A stretch of 64,000 bases of DNA, from contig JAPXFQ010002671.1 in the NCBI GenBank assembly GCA_028564705.1, forward strand, positions 496,001-560,000. Reading direction: 5' to 3'. Of this stretch, positions 13,146 to 25,718 are shown one piece after another. Made by a program: the position numbers and the translations under genes. Numbering within the stretch: position 1 is the first letter of the stretch; every line of letters starts with the position of its first letter. Under the pieces are notes generated by a model, which had not been told where the DNA came from, searched no databases, and was given only the letters and a program-made list of their open reading frames with translations. The stretch comes from Apricaphanius iberus (lineage: Eukaryota; Chordata; Actinopteri; Cyprinodontiformes; Aphaniidae).

Positions 13146-13718
13146 GCCCCTTTTCCACCAGAGTCCAGGTCCCGGCCGTGTTGTGTCAGCCCAGTACAGA
13201 ACGGCCTAGTTCTGTTCCCATTGCCATGTCAGGAATACACCAGTCGACAAGGACATGTGCGGGCTCAGTGTAGAAAAGTTCCAGTAAAAATCAGTCATCA
13301 CTCACTGTTTTCCAAAATCACAGGTGTTGATGCCAGAGCTGGTATCTAGCCAACTCTCTCTCCCATTCCTCCCCAGGCTTTCAACATAAATGCTGGCCAT
13401 TTCTGCAAAACACTTTGAGTGCTTGTGGTCTGCCCCACTCTGTTGAAGTCCTTTACTTTCCGATATGTTCCAATGTTTTCAATTCACTGGAAGCCACTTT
13501 ACACAAGCAATGCCAGGCCAATCAGTTGCTACCACTACGTAGATAGGAGTGAGAGTGACATCACTTTACCAGCCTAATCAGTCCAAAAGTGGGTGTGTAG
13601 GGTTGCTTTGGCCCACAACAGAACAAGAGATTACCTGTAAAAAAGCAGCAGCTTGGCCCGGACAAAGGTAGTGGGAAGGCACTCATTAGGGACGAACTGA
13701 CCCTAGTGGAAAAGGGGC
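13146..13718. mobile_element. MITE with 3-bp target duplication inside Tc1
   Basis: The left end is GCCCCTTTTCCACCAG (13146-13161) and the right end is CTAGTGGAAAAGGGGC (13703-13718). They match as inverted repeats at 15 of 16 positions. AAT flanks both sides (13143-13145 and 13719-13721), and Tc1 family A sequence is continuous across the insert when one AAT is removed. The 3-bp duplication suggests PIF/Harbinger, but that superfamily usually targets TWA, so I leave the assignment open. The 573-bp interior has no transposase. Confidence 0.8.
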
Positions 13719-14395
13719 AATAGAGACAGCCGACAGGGCTCTGGTGGAGTTGCATAGTTCCACAGCTCAGGCTAAACAAATAGTTTTACTTTGCACAAAT
13801 CTGATCCTTTTGTAAGGGTGACAAGAAAAAGAAAGCCATACGAAATCTTGTTTAGCATGTCATCAAGTTTTACATAGAACAGTAATGGTCCATTTATTTG
13901 ATTCAGTGTTGGACAAGGTTGCTTCTGAAAGTTGCAGAAGAGCAGCTCTTGAAGACTGCAGTTGGAAGCCCCTGCATAAAGAGCCACTCACCTCCTACCA
14001 GAGTCTAACTTCAACCACATTTCCTGTTTTAAAAAAATCCTTAAAATTAGTCTCATACTCCACAGTGGCAGGATGACTGACGTCAGAAATCCCAGCTGAG
14101 CCAGTAGCAATGCCTGATTTAAAGTCAATTGCATTGTAAAGTTTTAACCTGAAGATGTCATTCCACTAATGTTTTTTTTTTTTTGTACAAAATTGATATA
14201 TTTACTAAAAACCACAAAAAACCAAAAACATTTGGCCACACTATTAGACACTCATTTATACAGTACAATCAACAAAGGTGGAGTGGTAATTTAAAGGGAT
14301 ATAACATATTTATTTTCTGGTCAGAGGTATCCAAAATGTTACTTAAAAAAAAAAGCCATGTTGGAAGCTGCAAAAGGCTTTAGATAAAATGCACA

Positions 14396-14620
14396 GTCCA
14401 TCAGAATCAGCTTTAATGGCCAAGTATGACACATACAAGGAATTTGAGTCCAGCAACTTTTCTCTCTAGTACAGAACTTAAATAAGTAAAATAAAAACAA
14501 ATACAAATAAATGATAACAGATAATACATACACCAAACTGGGGTTATTTATTTAGTGAGTATATGCAGCAGTGCAGAGTTACAGTTTATTGTTCATGTGA
14601 ATGGTCTCAAACTCTGTGAC
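14396..14620 (-). repeat. LINE 3' tail, minus strand
   Basis: Read on the minus strand, the sequence ends with 'ccttgtatgtgtcatacttg', then 'gccattaaagctgattctga'. This is the typical 3' terminus of fish L2/CR1-type LINEs or of the SINEs that borrow it. It lies in the gap of the surrounding Tc1 copy. The upstream boundary is a guess. Confidence 0.55.
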
Positions 14621-14812
14621 TACTCAGAGTTCATCAGAGCGACAGCCCGGGTTGTTGCTGACAGATCTGCATCCTTCCACTATAAAATAGTGTACCACTT
14701 CTGTTAGTCAGTCACATAAAATCCCAACAAAATACTTTGATGATTTTGGCTGTAATGTTACAAAGCACAGAAAGATTCACACAGAATGAATACTTTTTCA
14801 CAGCACTGCAGC

Positions 14813-16405
14813 ATTTAGATGTGCAATAAAATGTATTTTTGCAGAAATAAAACTTAGAATTCCTCTGAACCAGTTTCCCTAACTTATCCTAAATACCGGT
14901 GTAAAACTCAGCCTCTTAAAGTTGAAAGAAAATGACTCATGTCCTTGGTAACTGTGAGAATGTGAATGAAAGTGCTGGAAAGGGTCATCATTCAGAATTA
15001 AGTCAGTTCCATGACATGCATTAGACAAATGTAGCTATTTTTCACAAGTAGTGGAATACATTACAGTTGGGATGGAGAGTAATGTACCTTTCCTGGCGCC
15101 ACAGAGATTCTTCAACCTTTATTCATTAAAAAGTCCGAACTTTTCCACCTTTTTCTTAAAGTTCATGTTCTCATTGAGGCTAAATTACTCTGTCCTGAGA
15201 TACCCATAAAATTCCAGCGATGACAAAACCCTTTTAACATGTCATGAAATGCTGAGTTGATATATATTTTCTGCATGTGAGGTGCACGGCTGCTAACCCT
15301 TTGCCATGTGTAGCCAGATCACACATTACAAACAGACTCATACTAGTGTCCTCATAAACTCGCGCACACATACACACATCCATAAGAGGAAATCTCATTA
15401 GAGCTTTTGTTAATTGCAGCAGACAAATGCTAATGGTTTAGGCAACAAAGCAGCTGTGTGTATGAAAAATTAGAATCCACAAAGTAATTATTACATCCAA
15501 TATTAATTTAATTATACTGTTTTATGTGATACAGTAATTTGGGAAGGGTAGGGGAGGTGTGGGTTCTAATCACACACGCACTCTTGAAATAAATTAGGAG
15601 TTAGAGAGGCACAGGGGAGCTGAGGATTTCTCCAAAGACTCACTAGGGGGGAAATAGCATCATTCTAATTCAGAGAACAGGGAACTTCACATTTAAATTA
15701 AAACACTACTGTTGCTCTCTCATCAAATGTGAGACCAGACAAAAGTGAGTGTGTTGTGTTTTTTTGAGATTCTATGCCTGGAAAAAAACAACCTTTATTT
15801 TATTTATTTTTTCCTGCTGGCTGAGCTTCGACTGGTGACAGAACTTGTGAGATGGTGAGAGTGTGTCTGAATAAAAGAATGAATATTAATCATCTCTCCT
15901 GGGCTCCGTTTTTTTGCCTCAGCCACGTGAGCCCACAAATGTAATTCTGGTTGTTTTCTATACAATAAGTAGACCGTGTGCTTTTACAGACACTCGACAA
16001 GGGGGCTTTTGTTTTAATCTTTTGATTTCAGAGTCAGGTTCTTTTTTTATCTGCTCTGCTGTACACAAAAGCAAATTTGATTGGCGGGGAGACTGCATGC
16101 TCTGTCTCTTCCTTCTCTCTCTCTCTGTCATGTAAATTGTTATTGTCTTTACCTCAGATTGCTGGAGAAGTTTGTCAGATGAATGGATTCAGACAACACT
16201 ACCTTTTCATCTAAGGATTTGTATCTTAAGAACACACACACACACACACACACTGGCCAGTTACAATTCAAACAAACACACCTTTGCCCCTCCAGTAGAG
16301 CAAGGCTGTATGTCTGCATGAGCAAATTGGGCAGATGTATGTTAACAGTCTCTGCCATTATCTCTTTTTGTGCACTGTGTGGCTCACTCTCCTCAGCGGT
16401 CTAGT

Positions 16406-16407
<2 letters not shown>
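14813..16407. other. Noncoding stretch with a (CA)n and a possible regulatory patch
   Basis: 15385-15545 contains 'tctcattagagcttttgtta', 'attgcagcagacaaatgcta' and several TAATTA-like sites without repeat signatures. It is a weak enhancer candidate. A (CA)11 microsatellite lies at 16232-16253. No coding region is recognised. Confidence 0.35.

Positions 16408-16462
<55 letters not shown>
16408..16462. repeat. (TA)n microsatellite
   Basis: An uninterrupted TA dinucleotide run of 55 bases. Confidence 0.98.
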
Positions 16463-16465
<3 letters not shown>

Positions 16466-16689
16466 CACTTTTTAATAAAGTAGAACATCTCGCCTTTGTA
16501 CGTCACAAAGATGGACAGCTGTGCCGGTGGTCGAGGTGAAAATCAACCCCAGGACATGTCAAAAAGTGAGATTTCCTGTCCTAAAATTAGAAGAGAAACC
16601 TGAGTGTCTTTGAAGGGTGGGAAGGAGAGTGGGGAGGATAGGGGCTGAGGAGGGGGGTGAAATAAAGTGTCAGAAAAGCATGTCCACCC

Positions 16690-16930
16690 CTGGCATGTTA
16701 CAGTAAATCAGGTCCCTGAATGACTAAGGATTGCACCTCAGGAAGTAGCTTCCTGAATTCAAAAGTGCAACGGTATTTATATAATAACAATGTTTCAATC
16801 CAACATCCCGCCGTAAGGGAGTAATGGGGCCCTTGGCAGCGGCGCCTTTTAATGTCCTAATGGCAGAATTAAAAACAGAGGGTAAAAATGAGCGGATGTA
16901 AATTACCAATCACCTTGCAATCACAACCTT
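16690..16930. promoter_or_regulatory. Candidate conserved noncoding element
   Basis: This repeat-free block has balanced composition and dense homeodomain- and Sox-like sites: 'taataacaatgtttcaatcc', 'gccttttaatgtcctaatgg', 'cagaattaaaaacagagggt' and 'gatgtaaattaccaatcacc'. It stands out from the flanking microsatellite and low-complexity DNA. The call is inference from composition; an alignment to other vertebrates would decide it. Confidence 0.35.
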
Positions 16931-17490
16931 GTATGCACACACTCATCCTCACACAGGAAGACGGGGAGCCAGCTTCTTCCCTCCTCCTTCAAGCCATTAG
17001 GGAATTAACAAACTTGACAAAAGCTGGCCAAAGTTTTCTTTGTTGCTCTGTGTGCCAGAACAAACTTTTTTTGCATGGCATGCAGCTAGTTGTATAGAAC
17101 TGCAGTCTTTTAAATAAAAAAATAATATACAAGCAAACACATTAGTTATGAAAGTATTGCCATTTACACATCAGACCATATGTTCTTTATCTTTAATTCA
17201 AGATGCCCCAACTTTTCAGATACTAAATATGACTCCTCTTTATTAGAAAGTATAATTTACTGCACACCAAATCAAGGCTATTCCAGAAATGTGCATTAAG
17301 CAAAACAAAACTAAGATGCACATATTTTGCAGCGGCTCAGTAGCACAACCTCTGTTACCCAGCCTTCTCCACCTGTTTAACCTCTTCAGCTATTCACCTC
17401 CCCAGTGGTTCCTCCTAGATAAAAAAAATTCCATAATCTTTGGCACTTATTTAAAAGTTTACTCTAATGTAACTCAGACTATGTTAAGAT

Positions 17491-17822
17491 TAGTGATGCA
17501 CTTATACCATTCTAATGTACTCGTGTTGGTTAAAGTTAACCCGAGACCATGAAGCGATACTTAAAAAGGTGGAAACTCTGCAATAATTTCCCAAAAAGTG
17601 CTTATTGCTCACTTAAAATTTTATTTTGTGTTTTATTTATTCTATTGTATTTTGATTTAATTCATCTTCATTCATTGTAACGAGCAGTGAAAAAATTAAA
17701 CCAATTTATGCATTTTTTTGTGTGGTAGAAATAATGGCATTGGTATACTTGGTATCGGCTAGTATTCAGATCCAAATATCGGTGTCATATTGGTTTGAAA
17801 AAGTGTTACCGTTGCATTCCTA
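17491..17822. mobile_element. Small non-autonomous hAT element
   Basis: The left end TAGTGATGCACTTATA and the right end GTTACCGTTGCATTCCTA resemble inverted copies of TAGGGATGCACCGATA, a very common hAT end. The right arm also has the typical decayed 'atcggctagtattcagatcc' and 'atatcggtgtcatattgg' segment of such elements. The flanking octamers GTTAAGAT and ATTAAAAT match at 6 of 8 positions, a worn 8-bp duplication. The 332-bp interior is noncoding. Confidence 0.7.
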
Positions 17823-20800
17823 ATTAAAATGATATAACTATAACCTTGCATGTTAAATCTACAATTGCATAGTGTTCTGTAAAGCCTTGTAATTTTTTTT
17901 GCATTGTTTTCTAAAAAATGTTAAATTTAGTATATTTCAGCAAGGATTCACATTTACATTAATCTTTACAACACATCCATTACCGATATCAGAATCTATA
18001 TATTAATATGCTACCTCTGTGATCAGTCCCAGATTGGAATGCTCTCTGTTTCAGACTTCCCCCAGTTTCACTAAACACATCTGAAGCACCTACCACAATA
18101 AAAATGTATATTCTGTAAAGCTTTAGTGCATTTGATATGGAAAACAAAATTGACTTAAAACATGCAGGCCTTATTTATAGTTCTTTCATTCTATTCTCTT
18201 TCAAATCTGGACTTTATGTATTTATTATTTTACTTTTAAAGAAAAAAAATATAACAGGTCACACTGTCATTAGGCATAGACAGTAGTTTTATTGGAACTA
18301 ATAGATGCTTGTTAACCCGCATATTGCTTCTATGCTGACAAGAGAAATCCTCTCATCACTACTGAGTCCTCCCTTTGCTTCAGACACTGATTCACATTTT
18401 AAAAATGGTCATAATTCTCAGCACAAATCTCACAATTGTATAAAATCTTTGATTAGTTCATGTCAGTTTTATCATTGTAGATGTGAATTAGCTAGTATTA
18501 CAGGGCACCTTTCATAGAAGGTCTACATCGTGCTCTTCACCATATTACTACTAAATAATAATATTCTGATTTAGTGCCCATTTTTTGCACTAGCAAAAAT
18601 GGCCATCTGCTTGAGCTTTTCTTTTTTTTAATCATAGCGCTCTCCGATCCACCCTTGCTGTGGAATGTCCCAGTGCTCCCGATTAGCCACTTCGGGCCTG
18701 GTAGCAAATAATGTGAAAAAACAAACAAAAAGAATCTCAGAACTGTCTAACGCTTTTACCACATATTACCACCTGGCAATCTGTCAATCACTGAATCTCC
18801 CACCCCTGTCTGCTCTTTGAGCAATTGGCCATTGCTCTTCCTCGATAACACCCTATAATCTGAAAAAATATATATTTTCTAAAGTCTATTGATGCGCTAA
18901 ATCAAGCATTGAGCTGGGGAAATTTTGAATTTTAGATAGCAGCTGCATTACCTAACCTATTGGTGCACAAACTATTTTTTCCTGGGCCCCCTTTGGTTTG
19001 TAAAAAAGGTTTTACCCACCCTCATGTAATTATTACTTTTTTGTTATTTTTATGTGATATTTTAATTATTATTGCTGTTTAGCTATATCTAACATTGCTT
19101 TCAATAAATAGTGATGCATGCAGTCTGATAGAAAAAAATAAAACTGTAAAAGTTGTTTTGCAGAACCGTGGTGAACAATGCAGCTTACACTGCGGTATTG
19201 GGGAAGACATCGTTCATGAACACCTGCAGCCCTCCTAGTTTCCCAGCCATAGTCTGCCCCAGCTGTGCGGACCTCTACAAAATCCAATCACATAATGTGC
19301 CTGCTGATGATATTAGTGGACAGAGGAATAACACGTAGTTTGCTGGTCGCTGTAGTGCAGATAAGTATGTAATTTTCCATAGTTTTTTTGCGATTTTTCA
19401 CACTGTGCCACCATGTACAAACCAATAGCAAGATACGCTTCGTGATATTTTCTACTCTTTGGCTTGGAAGGAAGTTGGTTTAGAAGTTTATTTGACAATG
19501 TTTTATCTATCTTTTCATCTATGTGGGAGCCTCATCGAAAACCTGTTGGTTAGATTAGCATTTCATTTTCACCCATTCATACCACTCCCCTGAATCTATG
19601 AGCCAACGAATCTGTGACTAAATGACTCTATGACTCAGTGACTCAATGACTCCATGCCACCTCCCACTCTAGGGAAAACTGGCCTAACCGAAGCCACTTG
19701 TCTTCAGCTATAGACTATTGGTCTTCCTCAGTCATAAGAAGTCTTGAATCTTTCAAACATCATCACAATATTTACTATAGTATCCATTAAAACTGTAAAG
19801 GTGTTACATTAGCTTCTGGTTCTGTGTACCTGATGCAAAGTAGCCAAAATACCATAATGTAAAAGTGTCCTTTACTGGTGCATGTTTAATATATTTTTTG
19901 TATGTGATCTTTTTATAAATATATTTGATGGGGTTTAAATCTCAATTTTTTAAATTCTGTTTCCTTTTTCTAAATAATTTATGACATATTTATTTTACTT
20001 ATGCAGAGCATCAAACATCCTGTGCTGTTAAAATACTTTGCAGATCATTAGGTGAAAATGTTATTGTAATTAACGAAAATCACGCACGTGGATGTTGCCA
20101 TCCTTTTACTATGGAGGCTGTTGTTTCCTTCTGGGACTGGAAATCAACTCAAACGGATGGGATCAAACTCAGTTCACATGTTACAGGTGGTTAAGATATG
20201 GCTACAGTTCAAATGATTTCCCTCTGGGGCAGCACTAACCTCTGTGTATTTCTGCTAACAATGGCTCTGGCACACTGCCCATATGAGTGCCAAACAGCCA
20301 TGTGTGAGTGTTTACAGGAGGGCTTCAATGGAGCTTCAGGAAGCAGATAAGCAGTGTGCAGAGGTACCACAAAGTACCCAGGATCCTAATTTTCATACAG
20401 CAGCAGTGACTCTCAATTTTTCAAGAACTTATCTGTACTCCCCAATGTTCCCTTCAAGACTTATATTGCACCATTATTCACCAACCTAAGTAGAAATAAA
20501 TTGATGGATTATCATTTGAGTTTATTCAATGGCTCAAACCTTATGGAAGGAGAAAAGAACAGTCCTTGCCATTTAGGATAATGGTTAAAAATGTGTATGA
20601 GTGTTTAATGTCCCTGCAGTGTTTGCTCTGCGGGGGTCTCCCGGGGAGTGGAAGATGGTTGTTCTGGGTCACTGGGGTGGGGAACAGCAAGAGCTTAGTC
20701 GATTAGCCAAACTCTTTTTAACCAGATCAGATCTGACTAGCGGGCAGGCAGAATGCAAGGTTTGGGCACATTCAGGCTTTTTGTTGTCCTATTATTCCGC

Positions 20801-21999
20801 TCAATGATTGGGATAATAGACAATCCTTTCTCTCATACCGTCCACACCCCCCAACTTGCTCCTGTCTCGTTTCTCCTTTAAATGCCCGACTGGTCCTCTT
20901 GCTATTTTAAAATTTCTGTCTTTTTTTTTACAGACAAGGTCATTTATGGATTCAGAGCAGTTCCTTTTCATTTTCTATCACTCTGTGCCAGTTTTTAATC
21001 ATTTTGGGAATAGATTTTACGATTTTAGCTTCATTTGTAACACTGTAACATCCATAGACAGGTCGTTAATTAGTGAACTGATTTACTCGAATAAATCAAA
21101 AAAATATAGTTTGTAGGGTTATTGCAGATGACTGCAGGAAACATTCCTCTTAAAAATATAGTCAAACATGCAAATACTCATCCAAGAAATTAAAACTTAT
21201 AATAGAGAACCTCTTCCTTTCATCAATTACAGATGTACAGCGAAACCTAAACTACACTGAATTGTGCTTATGTGTAAATCTTTGCCTGTGATTGCCTTGT
21301 GCTACAACGAACTCCTCCTCTAATACTTAAGGCATTTAACCCAAGATGACTCCATATTGTTTTAGATAAGCACATTCCCTCATTCAGGACCCACTCAAAA
21401 GGGCCTCCAAGCCTCTTTACTATAACAAGCAATATGCTCGAGCCTGGTTAATAACATTAGTCCAGAGAACACACTCAAACAATCTCTCACACAGATCTTG
21501 TGCCCAGACTCTATATGTTTAAGAGATTTAATGGCAAGGTACTTTAAGTGCCTCCCATCCACCACCTGTGCCACTACCCCCTGCAACGCAAGGTTTTCTG
21601 TTTGTTGAGTAATAAAGCCAAATAAGGAGATTTCAGGAGATAAAAGTAAAGAGTACTTAAGTCTCTTAAGACGAATTATTGTAAATCACACTGTGAGAAA
21701 ATTGAATTCATAAAGTGCCTGGTCTTTTACCGTTAATTATAGCTTACACTTCAGTTTAAGACTATTATCTTAGATAAGTAATTAGAAAGTATAGAGGTTT
21801 CATTGTCTTTGTTTTTTTGTAATGAAACATCTTTAGTTAAAAGGCATAATGAAATTTATTGGTGAAATTCACAAGACATATATATATTGTATGTATATAT
21901 TTATATATATATTTACAACAATATATGTGCACAAGGTAATTCAAAGTTAAACCACATGTTGAACAGATTTACATCAAAGGTAAATAAGGAATCTAAGAT
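17823..21999. other. Noncoding stretch, few features
   Basis: 18960-19030 ('ttggtgcacaaactattttt', 'cctgggccccctttggtttg') resembles one end of a hAT-type repeat without a visible partner. A short tandem of 'atgactc' units lies at 19621-19652. 20210-20330 is a weak candidate regulatory patch. TA-rich DNA lies at 21875-21915. No gene is recognised. Confidence 0.35.
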
Positions 22000-22004
22000 G
22001 CACA

Positions 22005-22075
22005 TGTCATACTCAAGACCCGCAGGCCAAATCCAGCCTGCCGTTGTCATTTATGTGGCCCTTAGTAGGCATTTA
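22005..22075 (+). repeat. Fragment of a hAT-like dispersed repeat
   Basis: The text 'catgtcatactcaagacccg', then 'caggccaaatccagcctgcc' and 'atttatgtggccctt', fits the common vertebrate repeat end GTGTCAAACTCAAGGCCCGCGGGCCAAATCCGGCCCGCC. Only one end is seen and the rest is not recognisable. Confidence 0.5.
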
Positions 22076-23053
22076 AAGCTGCATTCAGGAGGATGTATGT
22101 ATTTATTAAAGTTTTATGTATCCATAAATGATGTGGTTTTCAGTATTACAAGAAAAGGCTCCTTGCCCCCATAGACCCCTATGAAATTCATACTGACCGG
22201 CAAATTTTTTTATCCAATAGAATTTGAGTTGTTGACTGTCAATCAATGTGCATACGCATTGCACAAACCTGTGGAGATGAGGCTGCACAGACAGGCCGCT
22301 CTGCATGTTCCTCTTACAGTCATAGAGAGATGTCAGAGCAAACTTCTGCTAAATAGTCAGCCATTCCCCGGCTACCCAGAGCTACAGAAAGAAAAACAAT
22401 GGGAAGTATGGCAACAAGCTATGGTGTTTCATCGATAAGTGTTCCCCCCTTGATTTACATCAGAGATGCATTTCAACAATGGGGATAGGCTTCCTTCGAA
22501 TCTTGAAAGGCTTCAAACTGACACAGCTTTGGACACATTTCTGCTGCACAGGTAAGACAGACAGATATAAAGCAAATCAATGTAACATTTTATTGATAAA
22601 GAACACAATGACATGCTGTGAAATCACAGGTGATGCGCTTTCCCAGTTGTAGAGGAGGGTAGAGGGCACGAGAAGCTCGCGGGGTGGGGGGATGTTTTGG
22701 GAGGGGCATTTGTATGTTGGATAAAAAAAAAACTCTCTCCCCAAAATAATCCAGACTATGGCTTTAAGTGCTCTAGTTGAATTTTCTTTCAAATACTTTT
22801 ACATGCTCTGTGAAAATGATCCATGAATACATTTTCTGGGAGTAATTTTGAGTTATATTCCACAGGAAAATCTATGAATAGGAGAATCTTTGAATACTTA
22901 ACTTTGAATGGACAGAGGTCTACTGAACAGTGAAGTCGTTGTTATGTTCATGGAAGCAGCTTGACAGTATTGGAAGTTACTAAGGGAACAAGTGTGCCAA
23001 AAAATATCTCCCACACTATTATACCACCACCAATCATGCAATTCTGATCCTCC
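22076..23053. other. Noncoding stretch, possibly old repeat material
   Basis: 22190-22440 reads like dispersed-repeat sequence ('ttatccaatagaatttgagt', 'gtggagatgaggctgcacag'), but I cannot name a family or find its ends. No coding region is recognised. Confidence 0.3.
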
Positions 23054-23057
23054 TTAA

Positions 23058-23577
23058 AGGTTGAATATGGAAAATTTTTCTTAAAAGCTATCTCTTAAAA
23101 AAATAATACTTCAAATGGGGGTTTAGTGGTGTGCAGAATGAAAGTGCACCCTTTCCTTTAAGCGTTATATTTAACCTAAAATTATTATAAAAGATCACTT
23201 TTTTCCGACCACCGCACTGTGTTTATAATCACGTGTTCCAGCCAACAGCGGCACGGGATTGTAGGTTGCCAAATACTATTGTAAACAGTGGAGGATACAA
23301 CTCAGCTACCGAAATAAGATGCCTAGAGGACAGGTACAAAGTCTTATTGCTGCCTTTGCCCCATATTTTGTTATAATTATTTTTCGTTTAGTATTTTAAA
23401 CTTATTAGTACAAAATAGTCCTTACCCTATCAAATGTTCTCGCTGGACATGATGCTGGCTGGTTACGGTGTTACACCAGCGACAGAACTGGCATCCAAAC
23501 TGCTCAAAATTAAATTTCGTCATTGCAACTACAACACACTAGATGTCGCTTTGGTGCCCATGTTCCATATTCAACCT
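23058..23577. mobile_element. MITE with TTAA target duplication (Kolobok- or piggyBac-type)
   Basis: The ends AGGTTGAATATGGAA (23058-23072) and TTCCATATTCAACCT (23563-23577) are perfect 15-bp inverted repeats. TTAA stands directly outside both ends (23054-23057 and 23578-23581). TTAA duplications are made by the piggyBac and Kolobok superfamilies. The ends do not start with CCC, so Kolobok fits better. The 520-bp interior has no transposase frame. Near the right end 'ctagatgtcgctttggtgcc' is a phrase I associate with abundant fish MITEs. Confidence 0.8.
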
Positions 23578-23581
23578 TTAA

Positions 23582-25360
23582 CTATGAAAATACTAGGACA
23601 TTAAAACTTATAAAGACATAAAAAGCAAGTTCTCTACAACAGAAAATACAATAGAAGTCTGAATGTGTTCGAGTTTAAACTTTCTGATGGAAACTCATGA
23701 GTTCAAACCAGCCCATGTGTGACACTTCACCATAAAAAGAAAAGAGGAGGGAATATATCAAGGAATTGCTAGACACTTGGTATTTTACCTTCCAATAAAC
23801 ATTTGTAGTTTTATTTTGCATTTGCTTCAACAATTTATATCAAAAACTCTTACAAGCCTCTACCTATAGCTCTTGTTTAAGAAAATCTTCCTGACTTGCA
23901 CATTTAACTTTGAATGTCATTCATGAGGTTGAGAAGATAAACACACAAAAGTGGAGTTTTGTAATCCTGGTCCCAATGAATAACTGTCTTTCATGATTTA
24001 GGTTTTTTTAATTGAAATTCGTGAATTTCTTAATGAAGTTCTTCAGATATGTGTCAATGTTCATCAGGTTCATGACATGATACAATAATGGACTTTTTCA
24101 TATTATGCTACTGCTTTAGCTTGGGTGAACTGACTTGTCTGACTGGCCTGCTGACAGACTTGATCGAAGTGTCATTTTTACTTTCACACCTTAAGCATCC
24201 TTTTTTTTAAAGTTGATGAGTCAGTAAAGCTCCCATTGGGACACATGAATAAACATATGATGAAAAATATGTTGTCCAATTTTTATTATCAGCTAAGATA
24301 AAATGTTCAAAAAATGCTAAATAAAGCAAAATCCAAGAGCCCACTGGATGCCATCTTGTTATAGCCCATTTTTATAAAGACTAATACGGTTTAAAAAATT
24401 CATTAACAGATGTTGGTAGGTAAATAACTACACATAATATTCAGCAATCTTTCTTGAGTATTGTTTTGGTTGTTTAATCTCACCACTGTGATAGTAAAAA
24501 ATAATGAGTGTTAAATTTACGTGAAAGGTCAGCTAGAAGAAAAGAATGCAGGCTAACTAGATACAGATATTTTTATAGTTAGAGGAAATCTTTATATGAC
24601 CCCAGGCAGTCCTTTTGGACTTCATGGATAGATGTCCTTATCTTTTCCTGCAGTGTTCCCATAGCTAGCTAACAGAACTGGAAAATGTCAATCACCACTG
24701 ACATGCAGTGTCTCACTCGACCAGGATATAGCCCAGCCCTAGATAAATTATTTCGAATGACAAATGACTGGCACAGTATTGCTGTGAATGATATGTTTAT
24801 GTCCATCCTGATGTATGGTTGTCGGTAATTCTGATTGTGGAGAAAGTTAAATGTCAGAATATGATGCTTTAATAAGAATTTAAAAGTTAATTTTATCAAA
24901 TGATGGTATTTTGGTCTGGAAGCATTGTTTTTTAGGCATGAAGAGATGAATTATTTTCAATAGCTAGAAGTCTAGCATATCAGCATATGTGGATTCTTCT
25001 TGCTTTTCCTGTCTCATCCTGACTGCCATATTTATAGCGAGCTATAATGATGCACATTGTAAAGTCTTATTAAGCAGAGCAGTCAGACACTAAAAGTGAC
25101 CCTCAAGAGTGCAATTGGGCAATAGTCCATCTGCTTTTGAGCAAAGGTGAGAGAAAACAAGCTTATTTATAACCGTCTGCACAACTACTTAAAGACTTTG
25201 ACCGGCAGTTTATTTGAAATGAGGAGGTTTTAAATTTGTAGCCTTTATTGATTGATACAGATGTGGTTTTTTGTGCCTCAGAAACAGGTCGCAAGTTCAG
25301 TGATTGTGTTGTATTCAACTTAAGTTTCTAAACATGCAGTTTTTGCATGCACTTCTGAAC
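23582..25360. other. Noncoding stretch with a possible regulatory patch
   Basis: 25000-25200 ('gccatatttatagcgagcta', 'taatgatgcacattgtaaag', 'cttattaagcagagcagtca') is repeat-free and motif-rich. The remainder is AT-rich without recognised features. Confidence 0.35.
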
Positions 25361-25718
25361 CATCCATCCATCCATCCATTATCTAGTCGAATTATCCATG
25401 AGGGTTTGTGGAGGGGGGAGGCTGATGCCTTCTCAAGCTCTATTCAGTACACCCTGGACAGGTTACCAGTTTATCACAGGAAAACACAAAAAGACACAAG
25501 ACAAACAGCCATGTGCACACACACTAATACCTAACGGCAAAAGAGAGAGACCAGTTCACGTAACATGTTTTTGGACCGTGGTATGAAGCTGGAGTACCTG
25601 GAGGGAACCCACGCACCACAGGGAGAACATGCAAACACATGCAGAAAAACCCTAAGCCATGAATCAAACCCAGGCCTTCTTGCTGAAGGGCAACATTGTT
25701 TCCTACTGTGCCATCATA
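25361..25718 (-). repeat. High-copy teleost retroposon 3' region, (ATGG)n tail
   Basis: It starts with CATC units and runs through 'accctggacaggttaccagt', 'ggagtacctggagggaaccc' and 'cagggagaacatgcaaacac'. This order is shared by one of the most abundant fish retroposon tails. The CATC run is the reverse complement of a 3' (ATGG)n tail, so the element probably reads on the minus strand. The exact LINE/SINE family is not certain to me. Two further copies lie at 26803 and 32925. Confidence 0.75.

Larger units (their letters stand above)
12825..14812 (+). mobile_element. Degenerate Tc1 element (family A) with nested insertions
   Basis: The left part (12825-13143) includes the terminal-repeat-like 'ttctgtgtgatagaccag', then 'ttgttcaatctatcatttga' and 'acctaaactgataggtttgg', which matches the transposase helix-turn-helix region. 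After a 573-bp insert the reading resumes at 13719 with 'agagacagccgacagggctc' and 'atagttccacagctcaggct', and continues to about 13895. The right end is recognisable again at 14675-14812: 'cagtcacataaaatcccaac' and 'gaatactttttcacagcact'. All frames are broken. The middle (13896-14674) has been replaced by other sequence, including a LINE tail. Confidence 0.85.

Noticed and set aside
13085..13273. Frame reading into the 13146 MITE
   Set aside because: A chance fusion of Tc1 debris and MITE sequence.
25361..25380. CRISPR-like short repeats (CATC units and other tandem motifs)
   Set aside because: Simple tandem microsatellite of a retroposon tail without spacers; the genome is eukaryotic.
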